Part shown: positions 36,370 through 44,472 of the stretch, piece by piece
How positions within the stretch are numbered: position 1 is the first letter of the stretch
How the letters are laid out: each line of letters begins with the position of its first letter
Source: Ramlibacter agri
GTDB taxonomy: Bacteria; Pseudomonadota; Gammaproteobacteria; Burkholderiales; Burkholderiaceae_C
Length of the DNA: 64,000 nt
Assembly: GCF_012927085.1 (NCBI RefSeq)
Contig: NZ_JABBFX010000002.1
Location: 434,001 to 498,000 of the forward strand
Direction: 5' to 3'
Position numbers and translations under genes: made by a program
Notes under the pieces: generated by a model
Told to the model about the DNA's origin: nothing
Databases searched by the model: none
What the model saw: only the letters and a program-made list of their open reading frames with translations

Positions 36370-36388
36370 TGCCTGCAACATGCAGGCA
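36370..36388. promoter_or_regulatory. Perfect palindromic operator, MarR-type
   Basis: TGCCTGCAACATGCAGGCA: 8-base perfect arms around ACA. It lies 31 bases upstream of the marR start and 10 bases before the divergent enolase-superfamily ATG, in a 60-base intergenic region. Its size and position fit a MarR dimer site controlling both directions. Confidence 0.65.
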
Positions 36389-36398
36389 ATTGACAAGC

Positions 36399-37484
36399 AT
36401 GAAGATCACCGCACTCGAACAAAGGACGCTCAGCGTTCCCACCGGCACCGCCGTCAGCGCATCCATCGGCAGCTTCGATGCCGTCAGCTACCTGGTGCTC
36501 ACCCTGCACACCGACAGCGGCCTGGCCGGCAGCAGCCACATCCAGGTGCCGGGGCGTTTCGGGGTGCAGGCGCTGCGCGCGCTGGTGGACGACTTCGCAG
36601 GCCTCGTCGTCGGCCGCGATCCGTGCGACACGGCCGGCTTCGCCGAGCTCTCGTGGAAGCGGGCTTTCTGGCTCGGGCAATCCGGCTTGTGGGCCTTCGC
36701 TACTTCGGCGCTGGACGTCGCCATGTGGGACATCGCGGGCCAGGCCGCCGGCCAGCCGCTGTGGCGGCTTTGGGGCGGGAAACGCGATGGAGTGGACGTG
36801 TACGGCAGCGGCCGCATGTGGCTGGCGCAACCGCTCGATTCCATCGTGGCCGAAGCGCGCGACTTCGTGGCACAAGGCTTTCGCGCCATCAAGATGCGCG
36901 TGGCCAGCCCGGAGCTGCAGCGCGACGTGCAACGTGTGGCGGCCGTGCGCGAGGCCATCGGCCCCGGCGTGCGCCTGATGGTCGACTGCAACCAGGGCCT
37001 CGACCTCGAACGCGCCGTGCAACTGGCCGCGGCCCTGCGCCCCTACGACATCGCCTGGATCGAGGAGCCGCTGCCCTTCCACGACGTCGCCGGCCATGCC
37101 GAACTGCGCCGCCGCATCGACATCCCGATTGCCACCGGCGAGAACCTGTACCTGCCGCAGGAGTTCGAGGCCTTCCTGGCGCAGGGCGCGGTGGACGTGC
37201 TGATGCCGGACCTGCAGCGCTGCGGCGGCTACACCGGCATGAACCGCATCGCCCAAGCTTGCGCTGCCGCCGGCGTGCGCTTCTCGCCCCACGCCTATGC
37301 CTGGCATTCGACGCACAGCGTCGCGGCCTGCTCCGGCGGCGGCCTGGTGGAATACATGCCGCGCGGCGACCAGATGTTCGGCCGCCGTTCCGTGTTGCAC
37401 GATGGCCTGCTGCAAGTGCCGCAGGAAGCCGGCACGGGCCTGCGCTACGACCCTCCATGGCTGGAGCAATACCGCGATGCCTGA
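36399..37484 (+). CDS. Mandelate racemase/muconate lactonizing superfamily enzyme C
   Basis: A 361-residue enolase-superfamily enzyme. Candidate catalytic residues are K in AIKMRV, Asp in LMVDCNQG, Glu in WIEEPLPF and Glu in ATGENLYL, then Asp in MPDLQRCGG and His in FSPHAYAWHS. This is the full set for a mandelate-racemase-subgroup enzyme, probably an acid-sugar dehydratase. It is divergent from the MarR gene and overlaps the following gene by eight bases. The start at 36399 directly follows the operator; the in-frame ATG at 36369 would begin inside it. Confidence 0.88.
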   Translation: MKITALEQRTLSVPTGTAVSASIGSFDAVSYLVLTLHTDSGLAGSSHIQVPGRFGVQALRALVDDFAGLVVGRDPCDTAGFAELSWKRAFWLGQSGLWAFATSALDVAMWDIAGQAAGQPLWRLWGGKRDGVDVYGSGRMWLAQPLDSIVAEARDFVAQGFRAIKMRVASPELQRDVQRVAAVREAIGPGVRLMVDCNQGLDLERAVQLAAALRPYDIAWIEEPLPFHDVAGHAELRRRIDIPIATGENLYLPQEFEAFLAQGAVDVLMPDLQRCGGYTGMNRIAQACAAAGVRFSPHAYAWHSTHSVAACSGGGLVEYMPRGDQMFGRRSVLHDGLLQVPQEAGTGLRYDPPWLEQYRDA

Positions 37485-39102
37485 ATTCCAGGTCCTCAAC
37501 CCGCGCGGCGAGCCGCATCCCGTCACCTTGAGGCCGCTCGCGCCGCGGCCCGCCAGCCTGGACGGCCTGCAACTCGGGCTGGTGAACTCGTGGCCCGGCG
37601 CCGACTCCGGCTTCGCGCCGCTGTTCGAGGCCATTCGCGCGCGGGTCGCACAACGCTTTCCGCGCGCCCGCATCGTCGCGCTCGACAAGCCCTCGGCCTA
37701 TTCGATCGACGACGCGGCCTTCTGGGACCGCATCGTCGCCAGCTGCGACGCCTTCGTCTACGCTGCAGCGCCCTCCGCGTCGACCACGCACTACGCCGTG
37801 CACTACACGGCGCGGCTCGAAACGCGCGGCCGCCCCGGCGCGGTGGCCGTGTACGACACGCTGCGGGAGGACGCGCGCAACAGCGTGCACGGCTGCGGCA
37901 GCGAAGTGCGCTGGACCGGCGCGCCCTACCCGCTCGCGCAGGCCGCGCCCGCAGTCCTCGCCGCGCTGGCCGATCGCCTGCTGGACCAGCTGGCCACGCC
38001 ACTGCGCGAGCACGAGCAGCGCAGCGGCACCCGCCCGCCGCCGCAGCAAGCACGCATCGCCTTCGAAGGCGACTACGACGCGGTCCAGGAGTTCTTCCAC
38101 GCGCAACGCTGGAGCGACGGCCTGCCCGTGACGCCGCCGACGCCGGCCGCGGTGGCGCGCATGCTGCAAGGCACCAGCGCCTCGCCGCAGGCCGTGGTCA
38201 CCGAAGCCATGGGCCCGGAGAACTGGCGCGTGACGGTGGAGAAGGTCGCCACGGTCGCCGTGATGGCCGGCTGCACGCCGGCCTGCCTGCCCGTCGTGCT
38301 GGGCGCGGTGCAGGCCTTCAGCGCGGGCGCCAACGGCCTGCCCAGCGCGTATTCGACGCCGATGCGCGCCACCAATTCCTTCGCGCTGATGCAGGTGGTG
38401 AACGGCCCGATCCGCCACGCCGCCGGCATGAACGCCGGCCTCAACGCACTGGGCCCCGGCAACCGCGCCAACGCCAGCATCGGCCGGGCGCTGCGGTTGG
38501 CCCTGGTCAACCTGGGCGGGCTGGACATCGGCAGCAACGCGCTGCCGGTGCAAGGCAACCCCGCGGCCTACACGCTGGCCTTTGCCGAGAACGAGGAAGC
38601 CTCGCCCTGGCCCAGCCTGGCGCAGCGGCGCGGCTTCGGCGCGCAGGAGAGCGTGCTGACCTTGATGGTGGGCGGCTGGAGCCACGTGGGCAACTACATC
38701 GCCGAAGGCCTGGAGCGGCTGGCGCGCGACGTCACGACGCTGGAGTACCCCAGCGGCCTCGCCCTGCTGCTGTCGCCGGAGCGCGCTCGCCTGCTGGCCG
38801 CGCAGGGCCTGGACGCTGCCGGCGTGGAAGATTTCGTCTGGCAGCGCGCGGCGCTGCCGGCGCGCGAGGTGCGCAGCGGCATCTACTGGACGACCTTGAT
38901 CGCCCCCAACCTGCGCGGCGACGCAGCGCGGCGGCTGTGGGATGCATCGCTGCTCACTGCGCCGGACGAGCAGCCGGTGCCGGTCTACCCGCGCGCGCAG
39001 GTGACGAGCCTCGTCGTCGGCGGCGACGTCAGCCCGATGATGCAGGCCTGGAAGATGCAGTACCCGGTGTCGGTGTCGCTGGAGCGCTGGCTGCCCCGCT
39101 AG
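37477..39102 (+). CDS. UGSC-like domain fused to a UGSC-associated C-terminal domain
   Basis: A 541-residue two-part protein. Residues about 1-170 resemble the UGSC (seleno)protein family: GLQLGLVNSWPGADSGFAPL, ALDKPSAY, and CDAFVYAAAP then HYTARLETRGRPGAV. At the place where UGSC proteins have the redox U/C-G-S-C motif, this copy reads APSASTTHY, without Cys or Sec. The remainder (about 190-541) has FFHAQRWSDGLPVTPPTP, VMAGCTPACLPVVLGAV and VGGWSHVGNYIAEGLE. Function unknown. It is translationally coupled to an enolase-superfamily enzyme. Its 3' end overlaps the convergent kinase gene by 74 bases. Confidence 0.7.
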   Translation: MPEFQVLNPRGEPHPVTLRPLAPRPASLDGLQLGLVNSWPGADSGFAPLFEAIRARVAQRFPRARIVALDKPSAYSIDDAAFWDRIVASCDAFVYAAAPSASTTHYAVHYTARLETRGRPGAVAVYDTLREDARNSVHGCGSEVRWTGAPYPLAQAAPAVLAALADRLLDQLATPLREHEQRSGTRPPPQQARIAFEGDYDAVQEFFHAQRWSDGLPVTPPTPAAVARMLQGTSASPQAVVTEAMGPENWRVTVEKVATVAVMAGCTPACLPVVLGAVQAFSAGANGLPSAYSTPMRATNSFALMQVVNGPIRHAAGMNAGLNALGPGNRANASIGRALRLALVNLGGLDIGSNALPVQGNPAAYTLAFAENEEASPWPSLAQRRGFGAQESVLTLMVGGWSHVGNYIAEGLERLARDVTTLEYPSGLALLLSPERARLLAAQGLDAAGVEDFVWQRAALPAREVRSGIYWTTLIAPNLRGDAARRLWDASLLTAPDEQPVPVYPRAQVTSLVVGGDVSPMMQAWKMQYPVSVSLERWLPR

Positions 39103-40183
39103 CGCGCGGCAGCACCATGCGGAAGGTCGTTCCCCCCGGCGGCGAATCCACCTCCAGCCCGCCGCCGTGGGCCTCGGCGATGGCCTTGGCGATGAACAGC
39201 CCCAGCCCCAGCCCTTCGCCGCGGCCGCCGTGTTGGCGCCCGGAGCCGAAGGGTTCGAAGATGCGCGGCAGGACCTCGGCGGGAATCTCGCCCTCGTTGT
39301 GCACCTCCAGCGCCACGCGCTGCGCATCGCCCGTCAGGCGCAGCCCCACCGGCGAGCCGGGCGTGCCGTGCTGCACGGCGTTGGAGGCCAGGTTGGACAG
39401 CGCCTGCAGGATGCGCTGCTCGTCCCAGGCGCCGCGCCCATCGACCTCGCAGTCGAAGCTGATCGGCCGGTCGACGGCCAAGGCCCGCAGCTCGTCGATG
39501 ATGTGCTGGCACAGAGCGCGCAGGTCCGTGGGCTGGGGGTCCACCGCGATGCCGGCGCCTTCGCGCTCGCGCGACAGGTCGAGCAGGTCGCCCACGATGT
39601 GCCGGATGCGGCCCACGGCCCGCGTGATCACCTCGGCCTGCTTCTGCCCGGGCGCCGCGGCCGCGCCGGTCCGGGCCAGCACCTGCGCGGCCAGCCCGAT
39701 GGCGTTCAGCGGGTCGCGGATGTCGTGGCTGACGATGGCCAGGATCCACTTCTCGAAGTCGCGCGCCAGCTCCAGCTGTTCGCGGGCTTGCCGCTGCTGC
39801 GCGTCCTCGCCCTGGCGGCGCTCGTCGACGTCGATGCAGCTGCCGATGAAGCCGGCGAACACGCCGCTGTCGTCCGTGAAGGGCACGCCCCGGTCGAAGA
39901 TCCACCGGTAGGCGCCGTCGTGGCGGCGCAGCCGGTATTCCATCTCGAAGGCCTGGCGCCGGTGGAAATAATCGAGGTAATACGCGACGCAGCGCTGCAG
40001 GTCGTCCGGGTGCACGCCCCCGGCCCAGCCGTCGCCCAGCTCCTGCGCCATGCTGCGGCCGGTGAAGGCGAGCCAGGTCTCATTGAAGTAGTCGCACTTC
40101 GCGTCGAGGCCCGCGCGCCACAGCAGCACCGGCGAGTGCTCGACAAGCAGTCGGTATTCGGTGGACGTCAGCGGCCGGTCCAT
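39029..40183 (-). CDS. PAS domain sensor histidine kinase
   Basis: A 384-residue cytoplasmic kinase without membrane segments. A PAS fold occupies about residues 12-125 (LLVEHSPVLLWRAGLDAKCDYFNETWLAFTG, and the PAC stretch SCIDVDERRQ). The H-box is IVSHDIRDPLNAIG, and the ATPase domain has NLASNAVQHG, a G-box in GRGEGLGLGLFIAKAIAE. No partner regulator is adjacent. The C-terminal tail is Ala/Pro/Ser rich and overlaps the convergent gene by 74 bases, so the last 25 codons may be dispensable or a sequencing-sensitive extension. Confidence 0.9.
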   Translation of the reverse strand: MDRPLTSTEYRLLVEHSPVLLWRAGLDAKCDYFNETWLAFTGRSMAQELGDGWAGGVHPDDLQRCVAYYLDYFHRRQAFEMEYRLRRHDGAYRWIFDRGVPFTDDSGVFAGFIGSCIDVDERRQGEDAQQRQAREQLELARDFEKWILAIVSHDIRDPLNAIGLAAQVLARTGAAAAPGQKQAEVITRAVGRIRHIVGDLLDLSREREGAGIAVDPQPTDLRALCQHIIDELRALAVDRPISFDCEVDGRGAWDEQRILQALSNLASNAVQHGTPGSPVGLRLTGDAQRVALEVHNEGEIPAEVLPRIFEPFGSGRQHGGRGEGLGLGLFIAKAIAEAHGGGLEVDSPPGGTTFRMVLPRASGAASAPATPTPGTASSRPASSG

Positions 40184-40232
40184 CCGGCCAATATGCCCCA
40201 CCGGTGCCCGCGCGACAACGAATTTGAAGGAT

Positions 40233-40541
40233 TTAGGCCTTCTTGGTCCAGGCGCTGCACCAGCCGCCGCCGGCCACCAGCTTGCCGCCGAAGATGGCGC
40301 AGGGGCCGCTCGCGTCCGAGGGCTTGCCCTGGAAGAGCTGGCAGTTGTCGCACTTCTGGTCGGGCGCGTGCTTGGGGAATTTCTTGCTGTCGGCCCGCTT
40401 GGTGTCTTCGACGTAGCCCAGGGCGACGGCCTGGGGATCCTTCTCGCTGACCTTTGCTGGCTGGGCCTGGCTCGCCACGGTGGCCAGCGCGGAACCCGCG
40501 GCGGCGACCCTGAGCATGAACACACGGCGATTGGCTGGCAT
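40233..40541 (-). CDS. High-potential iron-sulfur protein (HiPIP)
   Basis: A 102-residue exported protein with an N-terminal NRRVFMLRVAAAGSALA signal of Tat type. The four cluster-binding Cys are in CDNCQLFQG (C-x2-C), GPCAIFGG and GGGWCSAW, the standard HiPIP arrangement. It is a periplasmic [4Fe-4S] electron carrier, in non-phototrophs often a donor to terminal oxidases or used in thiosulfate oxidation. GGAGG precedes the ATG at suitable distance. No redox partner genes are in the neighbourhood. Confidence 0.93.
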   Translation of the reverse strand: MPANRRVFMLRVAAAGSALATVASQAQPAKVSEKDPQAVALGYVEDTKRADSKKFPKHAPDQKCDNCQLFQGKPSDASGPCAIFGGKLVAGGGWCSAWTKKA

Positions 40542-40650
40542 GGAAACCTCCCGGATCGGACGGTGCTGCACTGTACTCCGCGGGGCCGCCCGCTTGCCAG
40601 TGCCCCTGCACCTGCATGAGCTTGCGCCGGGCGGTACGATCGCGCGCTTC

Positions 40651-41874
40651 ATGCCGAAGTCCCGTTCCTGGCCGCCCTTCTTCTGGATCTCCTACGCCAT
40701 GTGCGTGGGGGTGATGGGCACCGCCCTCGCCAGCCCGCTCTATCCCCTGTACCAGTCCGCCTGGAACCTGCGGGCGAGCGACATCACCCACATCTTCGTC
40801 GTCTACATGTTCGGCGTGCTGGTCAGCCTGCTGTTCATGGGCCGGCTGACGGCGCGCTTCGGCTTCCTGGCCATCCTGCGGATCGGCCTGGTGCTCATGA
40901 CCTTCGGCGTGGCGCTGTCCGCCGTGGTCGGGGGCGTGCCCTCCTTCATGTTCGCGCGCCTGGTCATCGGCATCGCCTCCGGGATGATCAGCACGTCGGC
41001 GGCGACCGGCATGGTGCAGGTCGGGACCGGGCGCGACCCGCGGCGGCTGTCGGCCATCACCACGATGGCGATGACGCTGGGCTTCGGCATGGGCCCGCTG
41101 GTGGGCGGCCTGATCGCCCAGTGGGTGCCGCACCCGCTGCAGACGGCCTATGTGCCTTCGGCCTTGATGGGCCTGCTGGCGGTGTACGCGCTGTTCCAGC
41201 TGTCCGTGCCGGTGCCGGTGCACGAAGCGCCGCACGGTGGCTCCTGGCGCTCGGCGATCAAGCAGTGGCTGCCTTCGATCGCCATGCCGCCGCGCATGGG
41301 GCGGCGCCATTTCTGGATCGCCAGCCTCGGCGCCTTCAGTGCCTTCGGCATGTTCAGCCTCTATGCGTCGCTAGCGCCGAGCTTCATGCGCGAGCTGGTG
41401 CCCTGGCACGGGCCGGCCGTCAGCGGCGGCACCATCGCCGCCATCCTGTTCCTGTCCTCCGCCTTCCAGTTCATGGTGCGCCAGTGGCGCACGAAGACGA
41501 TCGTCGTGGTCAGCGGCTTCGCGCTGGCCGCTGCCAACCTGCTGCTCGCCTGGACCACCTTCGGCCGCACCGCGCTGCTGTTCGCGGCCAGCGTGCTGGT
41601 GACGTCCTTCGGCCACGCCCTCGCCAACGTGGCCGGCATGTCCGTGATCGGCAAGCTGACGCACCCGGGCCACCGCTCGGGGCTGCTGGCCTCGTACATG
41701 ATCGTCGGCTACCTGGGCACCATCGTGCCTATCCTGGCCGTGGGCTGGCTGGCCGACCACCTGGGGCTGAGCCAGGCGGTGGCGCTGTTCTCGTACGCGA
41801 TCGCGGCGCTGACGGCAGCGGTGGCGGTGTGGGCGGCGCGGACGAAGGAACTGCCGGTGCCGGACGGCGCTTAG
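40651..41874 (+). CDS. MFS transporter
   Basis: A 407-residue membrane protein with about 12 hydrophobic spans. The loop motif is GRLTARFGFLAILRIG after helix 2 (motif A-like). Helices include SYAMCVGVMGTALASPLY and MVGYLGTIVPILAVGWLADHLG-type stretches. It resembles the small-solute or drug efflux branch of the superfamily. The ATG at 40651 is chosen because the protein then begins just before helix 1. It is divergent from the HiPIP gene and convergent with the DUF2325 gene. Substrate unknown. Confidence 0.85.
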   Translation: MPKSRSWPPFFWISYAMCVGVMGTALASPLYPLYQSAWNLRASDITHIFVVYMFGVLVSLLFMGRLTARFGFLAILRIGLVLMTFGVALSAVVGGVPSFMFARLVIGIASGMISTSAATGMVQVGTGRDPRRLSAITTMAMTLGFGMGPLVGGLIAQWVPHPLQTAYVPSALMGLLAVYALFQLSVPVPVHEAPHGGSWRSAIKQWLPSIAMPPRMGRRHFWIASLGAFSAFGMFSLYASLAPSFMRELVPWHGPAVSGGTIAAILFLSSAFQFMVRQWRTKTIVVVSGFALAAANLLLAWTTFGRTALLFAASVLVTSFGHALANVAGMSVIGKLTHPGHRSGLLASYMIVGYLGTIVPILAVGWLADHLGLSQAVALFSYAIAALTAAVAVWAARTKELPVPDGA

Positions 41875-41880
41875 GCGCCT

Positions 41881-43149
41881 TCAGCCATGCCGCCGGCACG
41901 GACCGGCGCACGTCTGCGCAGCGTTCACCGGCGCGGCGAGCGTGGTGACCGCCGCCGCCAGGCTGGCGACGCTGGCCGTGCGCAGCGGCAGGAACCGCTT
42001 GCCGCGCTGCAGGCAGGCCTTCTTCAGCGCCAGCGCGGAATCGTGGTCGATGCAATCCACGGGGAAGGCCACGACTTCCGCCCAGCCCAGCGCGGAAGCG
42101 AGCAGCCCCTTGCGGTCCTCGAGCCCGCCGTCGTGGTGCCGGAATTCGGCGCCCAGGCGCGCGGCAAAACCGCGGATGGCCGCACTGGAACTCGGGCGTC
42201 CGCCTACATAGAGCAGCCGCCGCCCCGCAAGCGCGCCGGCCGGCGGCGCTGGCGCATCTTCGGCGACCCGCCGCAGTTCGGCCTCGGCCGCGGCCAGTTC
42301 GCGCGCCAGTTCCTCGCCATGCGCGCGCGCATGGTCCTTTTCCTCCCGCAGCAGCGTGGTTTCGCCGGCCAGCGCGAGGGCCCGCGCCTCGGCCGCCTCG
42401 CGCCGCCGCGTGTGCAGCGCCACGGCCCGCGCCAGCGCGTCGGCGGACGACTCCGAGCCGCTTTCCGGCTGCGGCGCCTCCCGCGCGGCCAACAGCCGCT
42501 CCAGCTCCTGGACCCGCAGGCGCAGCTCGTCGCAGGCCTGTTGCGCCGTGTCGCGCTCGCCGGCGATCTCGGCCAGCCTTTGCTGCTGCCGTTCGCTGCG
42601 CTCCCGCCATTCGGCGTTGTCCTTCTCGATCGCCACCAGGCGGCGGATGTCGGCGCGGTTCGCCGCCCCCATCAGGTGCGACAGCATGTGCACCTCGCCG
42701 AAGGCCTGTTGGCGCAATTCCACGGACGCGCGGCGATGCGTGAGCACCGCCCAATAGGCGCCGGGCACTTCGCCCGACTTCAGCGAATCGGCCCACAACG
42801 CCGCCAGGGCGCTGTCGTCGCGGGCGCGCGTGAAGCGCTGCACGGTGCCTTCGTGCCGGCGGTCCAGGGCCCGGTGCAAGGTGCGCGCGACTTCCGAGTC
42901 CTGGCTGGCCAGCCGCACCGCCTCGTGGTGCACGTCGAGGTCGCTCGTGCCCGCCACGCCGATGAACTTCGCCATCAGCTTGCGCAGCTCGGGCGCGGAC
43001 AGGCAGGTGCCGATCACCGAGCAGTGCAGGTGCGGGTCCATCTCGCCGAGGCGCATGCGTTCCGGATGCGCGTCCTGCAGCGGGGCGGCGCCCTGCCAGG
43101 TTTGCGCGGACGGCGACCAGGCGGCCGGTCGAAAGGGCGGCTGTTCCAT
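41881..43149 (-). CDS. DUF2325 protein with His/Cys-rich N-terminal domain and coiled coil
   Basis: A 422-residue, three-part protein. Residues about 35-170 hold conserved-looking His and Cys: MDPHLHCSVIGTCLS, DLDVHHEAV and GEVHMLSHLMGAANRADIRRL, which could form a metal site. About 170-310 is an Arg/Glu/Gln-rich coiled coil. The C-terminal part (about 315-415) is a DUF2325 Rossmann-like domain with RRLLYVGGRPSS and HHDGG. Function is undetermined. The promoter region has two Mo-box-like sites and a divergent ModE-like gene, so expression probably responds to molybdate. The first in-frame ATG (43149) is used. Confidence 0.78.
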   Translation of the reverse strand: MEQPPFRPAAWSPSAQTWQGAAPLQDAHPERMRLGEMDPHLHCSVIGTCLSAPELRKLMAKFIGVAGTSDLDVHHEAVRLASQDSEVARTLHRALDRRHEGTVQRFTRARDDSALAALWADSLKSGEVPGAYWAVLTHRRASVELRQQAFGEVHMLSHLMGAANRADIRRLVAIEKDNAEWRERSERQQQRLAEIAGERDTAQQACDELRLRVQELERLLAAREAPQPESGSESSADALARAVALHTRRREAAEARALALAGETTLLREEKDHARAHGEELARELAAAEAELRRVAEDAPAPPAGALAGRRLLYVGGRPSSSAAIRGFAARLGAEFRHHDGGLEDRKGLLASALGWAEVVAFPVDCIDHDSALALKKACLQRGKRFLPLRTASVASLAAAVTTLAAPVNAAQTCAGPCRRHG

Positions 43150-43153
43150 CGTT

Positions 43154-43177
43154 CGTGATATCTAGTTAGACATAGCG
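43154..43177. promoter_or_regulatory. Weak Mo-box-like site next to the DUF2325 start
   Basis: CGTGATAT, eight bases, then ACATAGCG. It has the same 24-base geometry as the better site at 43259-43282 (5 of 8 arm positions symmetric). It starts five bases upstream of the DUF2325 ATG, overlapping its leader. Confidence 0.4.
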
Positions 43178-43258
43178 TTGACGCGGTCAGCGCTGCCGGC
43201 GGCGAGGGATAGCAGGGCCCCGCTTCGCCAATCGGCGAAAGCACGATCTTCTCTTCAT

Positions 43259-43282
43259 CGCTATATTCTGCTGGAAATAGCG
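43259..43282. promoter_or_regulatory. Mo-box-like ModE operator
   Basis: CGCTATAT, eight bases, then AAATAGCG: 7 of 8 arm positions are symmetric. This matches the ModE/MopA Mo-box layout (CGnTATAT-N8-ATATAnCG). It lies 57 bases before the ModE-like ATG and 110 before the divergent DUF2325 gene. Confidence 0.65.
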
Positions 43283-43339
43283 GAAAGCGAACAGGGGCCG
43301 GTCGCGCGGTCGCCGGAGCACGGCCTGCAACAATGGCGC

Positions 43340-43687
43340 ATGAGCCAACGCGTCCAATTCCGCCTGCGCATCTACCGGGACGACGTCGTCGCCATCGGCC
43401 CGGGCAAGGTCGCCCTGCTGGAGGCCATCGCCGAAACCGGTTCGATCTCGGGCGCCGCGCGGCAGCTGGAGATGTCCTACCGCCGGGCCTGGGTGCTGGT
43501 CGACGAGATGAACCAGTCGCTGGCTTCGCCCGCCGTGGCCACGGCGGCCGGCGGCGCGCACGGCGGCGGCGCTTCGCTCACGCCGACCGGCCAGGAGATC
43601 GTCTTGCGCTACCGCGCCATCGAGAACACGGCGCGCCTGGCCGCCGCCGCGGAGATCGCGGCCCTGACGCGGCTGGTCGCCGCCTGA
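43340..43687 (+). CDS. ModE-like N-terminal winged-helix regulator (HTH only)
   Basis: A 115-residue LysR/ModE-type winged-helix protein: ALLEAIAETGSISGAARQLEMSYRRAWVLVDEMN is the typical ModE N-terminal domain. The two molybdate-binding Mop domains of full ModE (about 260 residues) are absent. Such short forms may act without a bound ligand or through a partner. It is divergent from the DUF2325 gene across a Mo-box-like region. Two Gly/Ala-rich stretches follow the wing (ATAAGGAHGGGA). The start at 43340 gives the usual N-terminus; the ORF extends further upstream without a signal. Confidence 0.85.
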   Translation: MSQRVQFRLRIYRDDVVAIGPGKVALLEAIAETGSISGAARQLEMSYRRAWVLVDEMNQSLASPAVATAAGGAHGGGASLTPTGQEIVLRYRAIENTARLAAAAEIAALTRLVAA

Positions 43688-43693
43688 GCCTCC

Positions 43694-44470
43694 CTAAGGC
43701 CGACCGCGGTCGTGCACCAGCCGCCCGGTCCGCAAGGTATCGACGTCGGTCAAGGTCAGCTCGGTCACGATCCGGCTGCGCTCCGGGCTCGTCCACACCG
43801 TGAGGTGTTCGATCGGTCGCGCATCGCGCCCGTGCATCAGGCGCACCAGTTGCAGCACCGGCGCGCCGGGCTCGGTCGCCAGGTGCTGCGCCTGCTCGGG
43901 GGACGCGGCGACCGCCGTGATCTCCTGCACCACGCGGCCCAGGGTCACGCCCTGCGCCTGCACGATTTCGTACAAGGCCTGGCGGCGCAGCGCCAGCGCG
44001 GTGACGTGCTGCCCCAGGTCCAGCGGGACCCAGGCTTCGGTCAGCATCACCGGCTGGCCCTCGAGGCGGCGCAGGCGCCGCACGTGCACGGCCTTGTCGG
44101 CCGGCTGCAGGCCGAGGAAGGCCGCGATGTCCGCAGGCGGAACCACCCGCTCCAGCCCCAGCACCGTCACCTTGGTTTCGGCGGCGCGCTGGCGCAGGCT
44201 TTCGACATAGTCCAGGCTGGCCTGCTCGCGCTGCACCCGCGCACCGGCCTGGACGAAGCTGCCCACGCCATGCCGGCGCTCGACCAGGCCTTGCGCCGTG
44301 AGGTCGGCCAGCGCCCGGCGCACGGTGATGCGCGAGACGCCGAACTGTTCGCACAGCTCTCCCTCCGTGGGCAGCGGCGACGCCGCCGGCAACGCGCCGC
44401 TGACGATGCGGTCCCGCAGCACCAGGAAGACCTGGCGGTGCAGCGACACTCCCGGCATCGACGACCGCAT
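43694..44470 (-). CDS. GntR family regulator (HutC/FarR type, UTRA domain)
   Basis: A 258-residue regulator with an N-terminal wHTH (LPTEGELCEQFGVSRITVRRALADLTAQGLVERRHGVGSFV) and a C-terminal UTRA ligand-binding domain (VHVRRLRRLEGQPVMLTEAWVPL). It begins two bases after the stop of the DHA2-type exporter gene and probably represses that gene. A matching palindrome lies directly before the exporter start. Ligand unknown; UTRA domains bind small metabolites such as sugar phosphates or urocanate. Confidence 0.92.
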   Translation of the reverse strand: MRSSMPGVSLHRQVFLVLRDRIVSGALPAASPLPTEGELCEQFGVSRITVRRALADLTAQGLVERRHGVGSFVQAGARVQREQASLDYVESLRQRAAETKVTVLGLERVVPPADIAAFLGLQPADKAVHVRRLRRLEGQPVMLTEAWVPLDLGQHVTALALRRQALYEIVQAQGVTLGRVVQEITAVAASPEQAQHLATEPGAPVLQLVRLMHGRDARPIEHLTVWTSPERSRIVTELTLTDVDTLRTGRLVHDRGRP

Positions 44471-44472
44471 GC

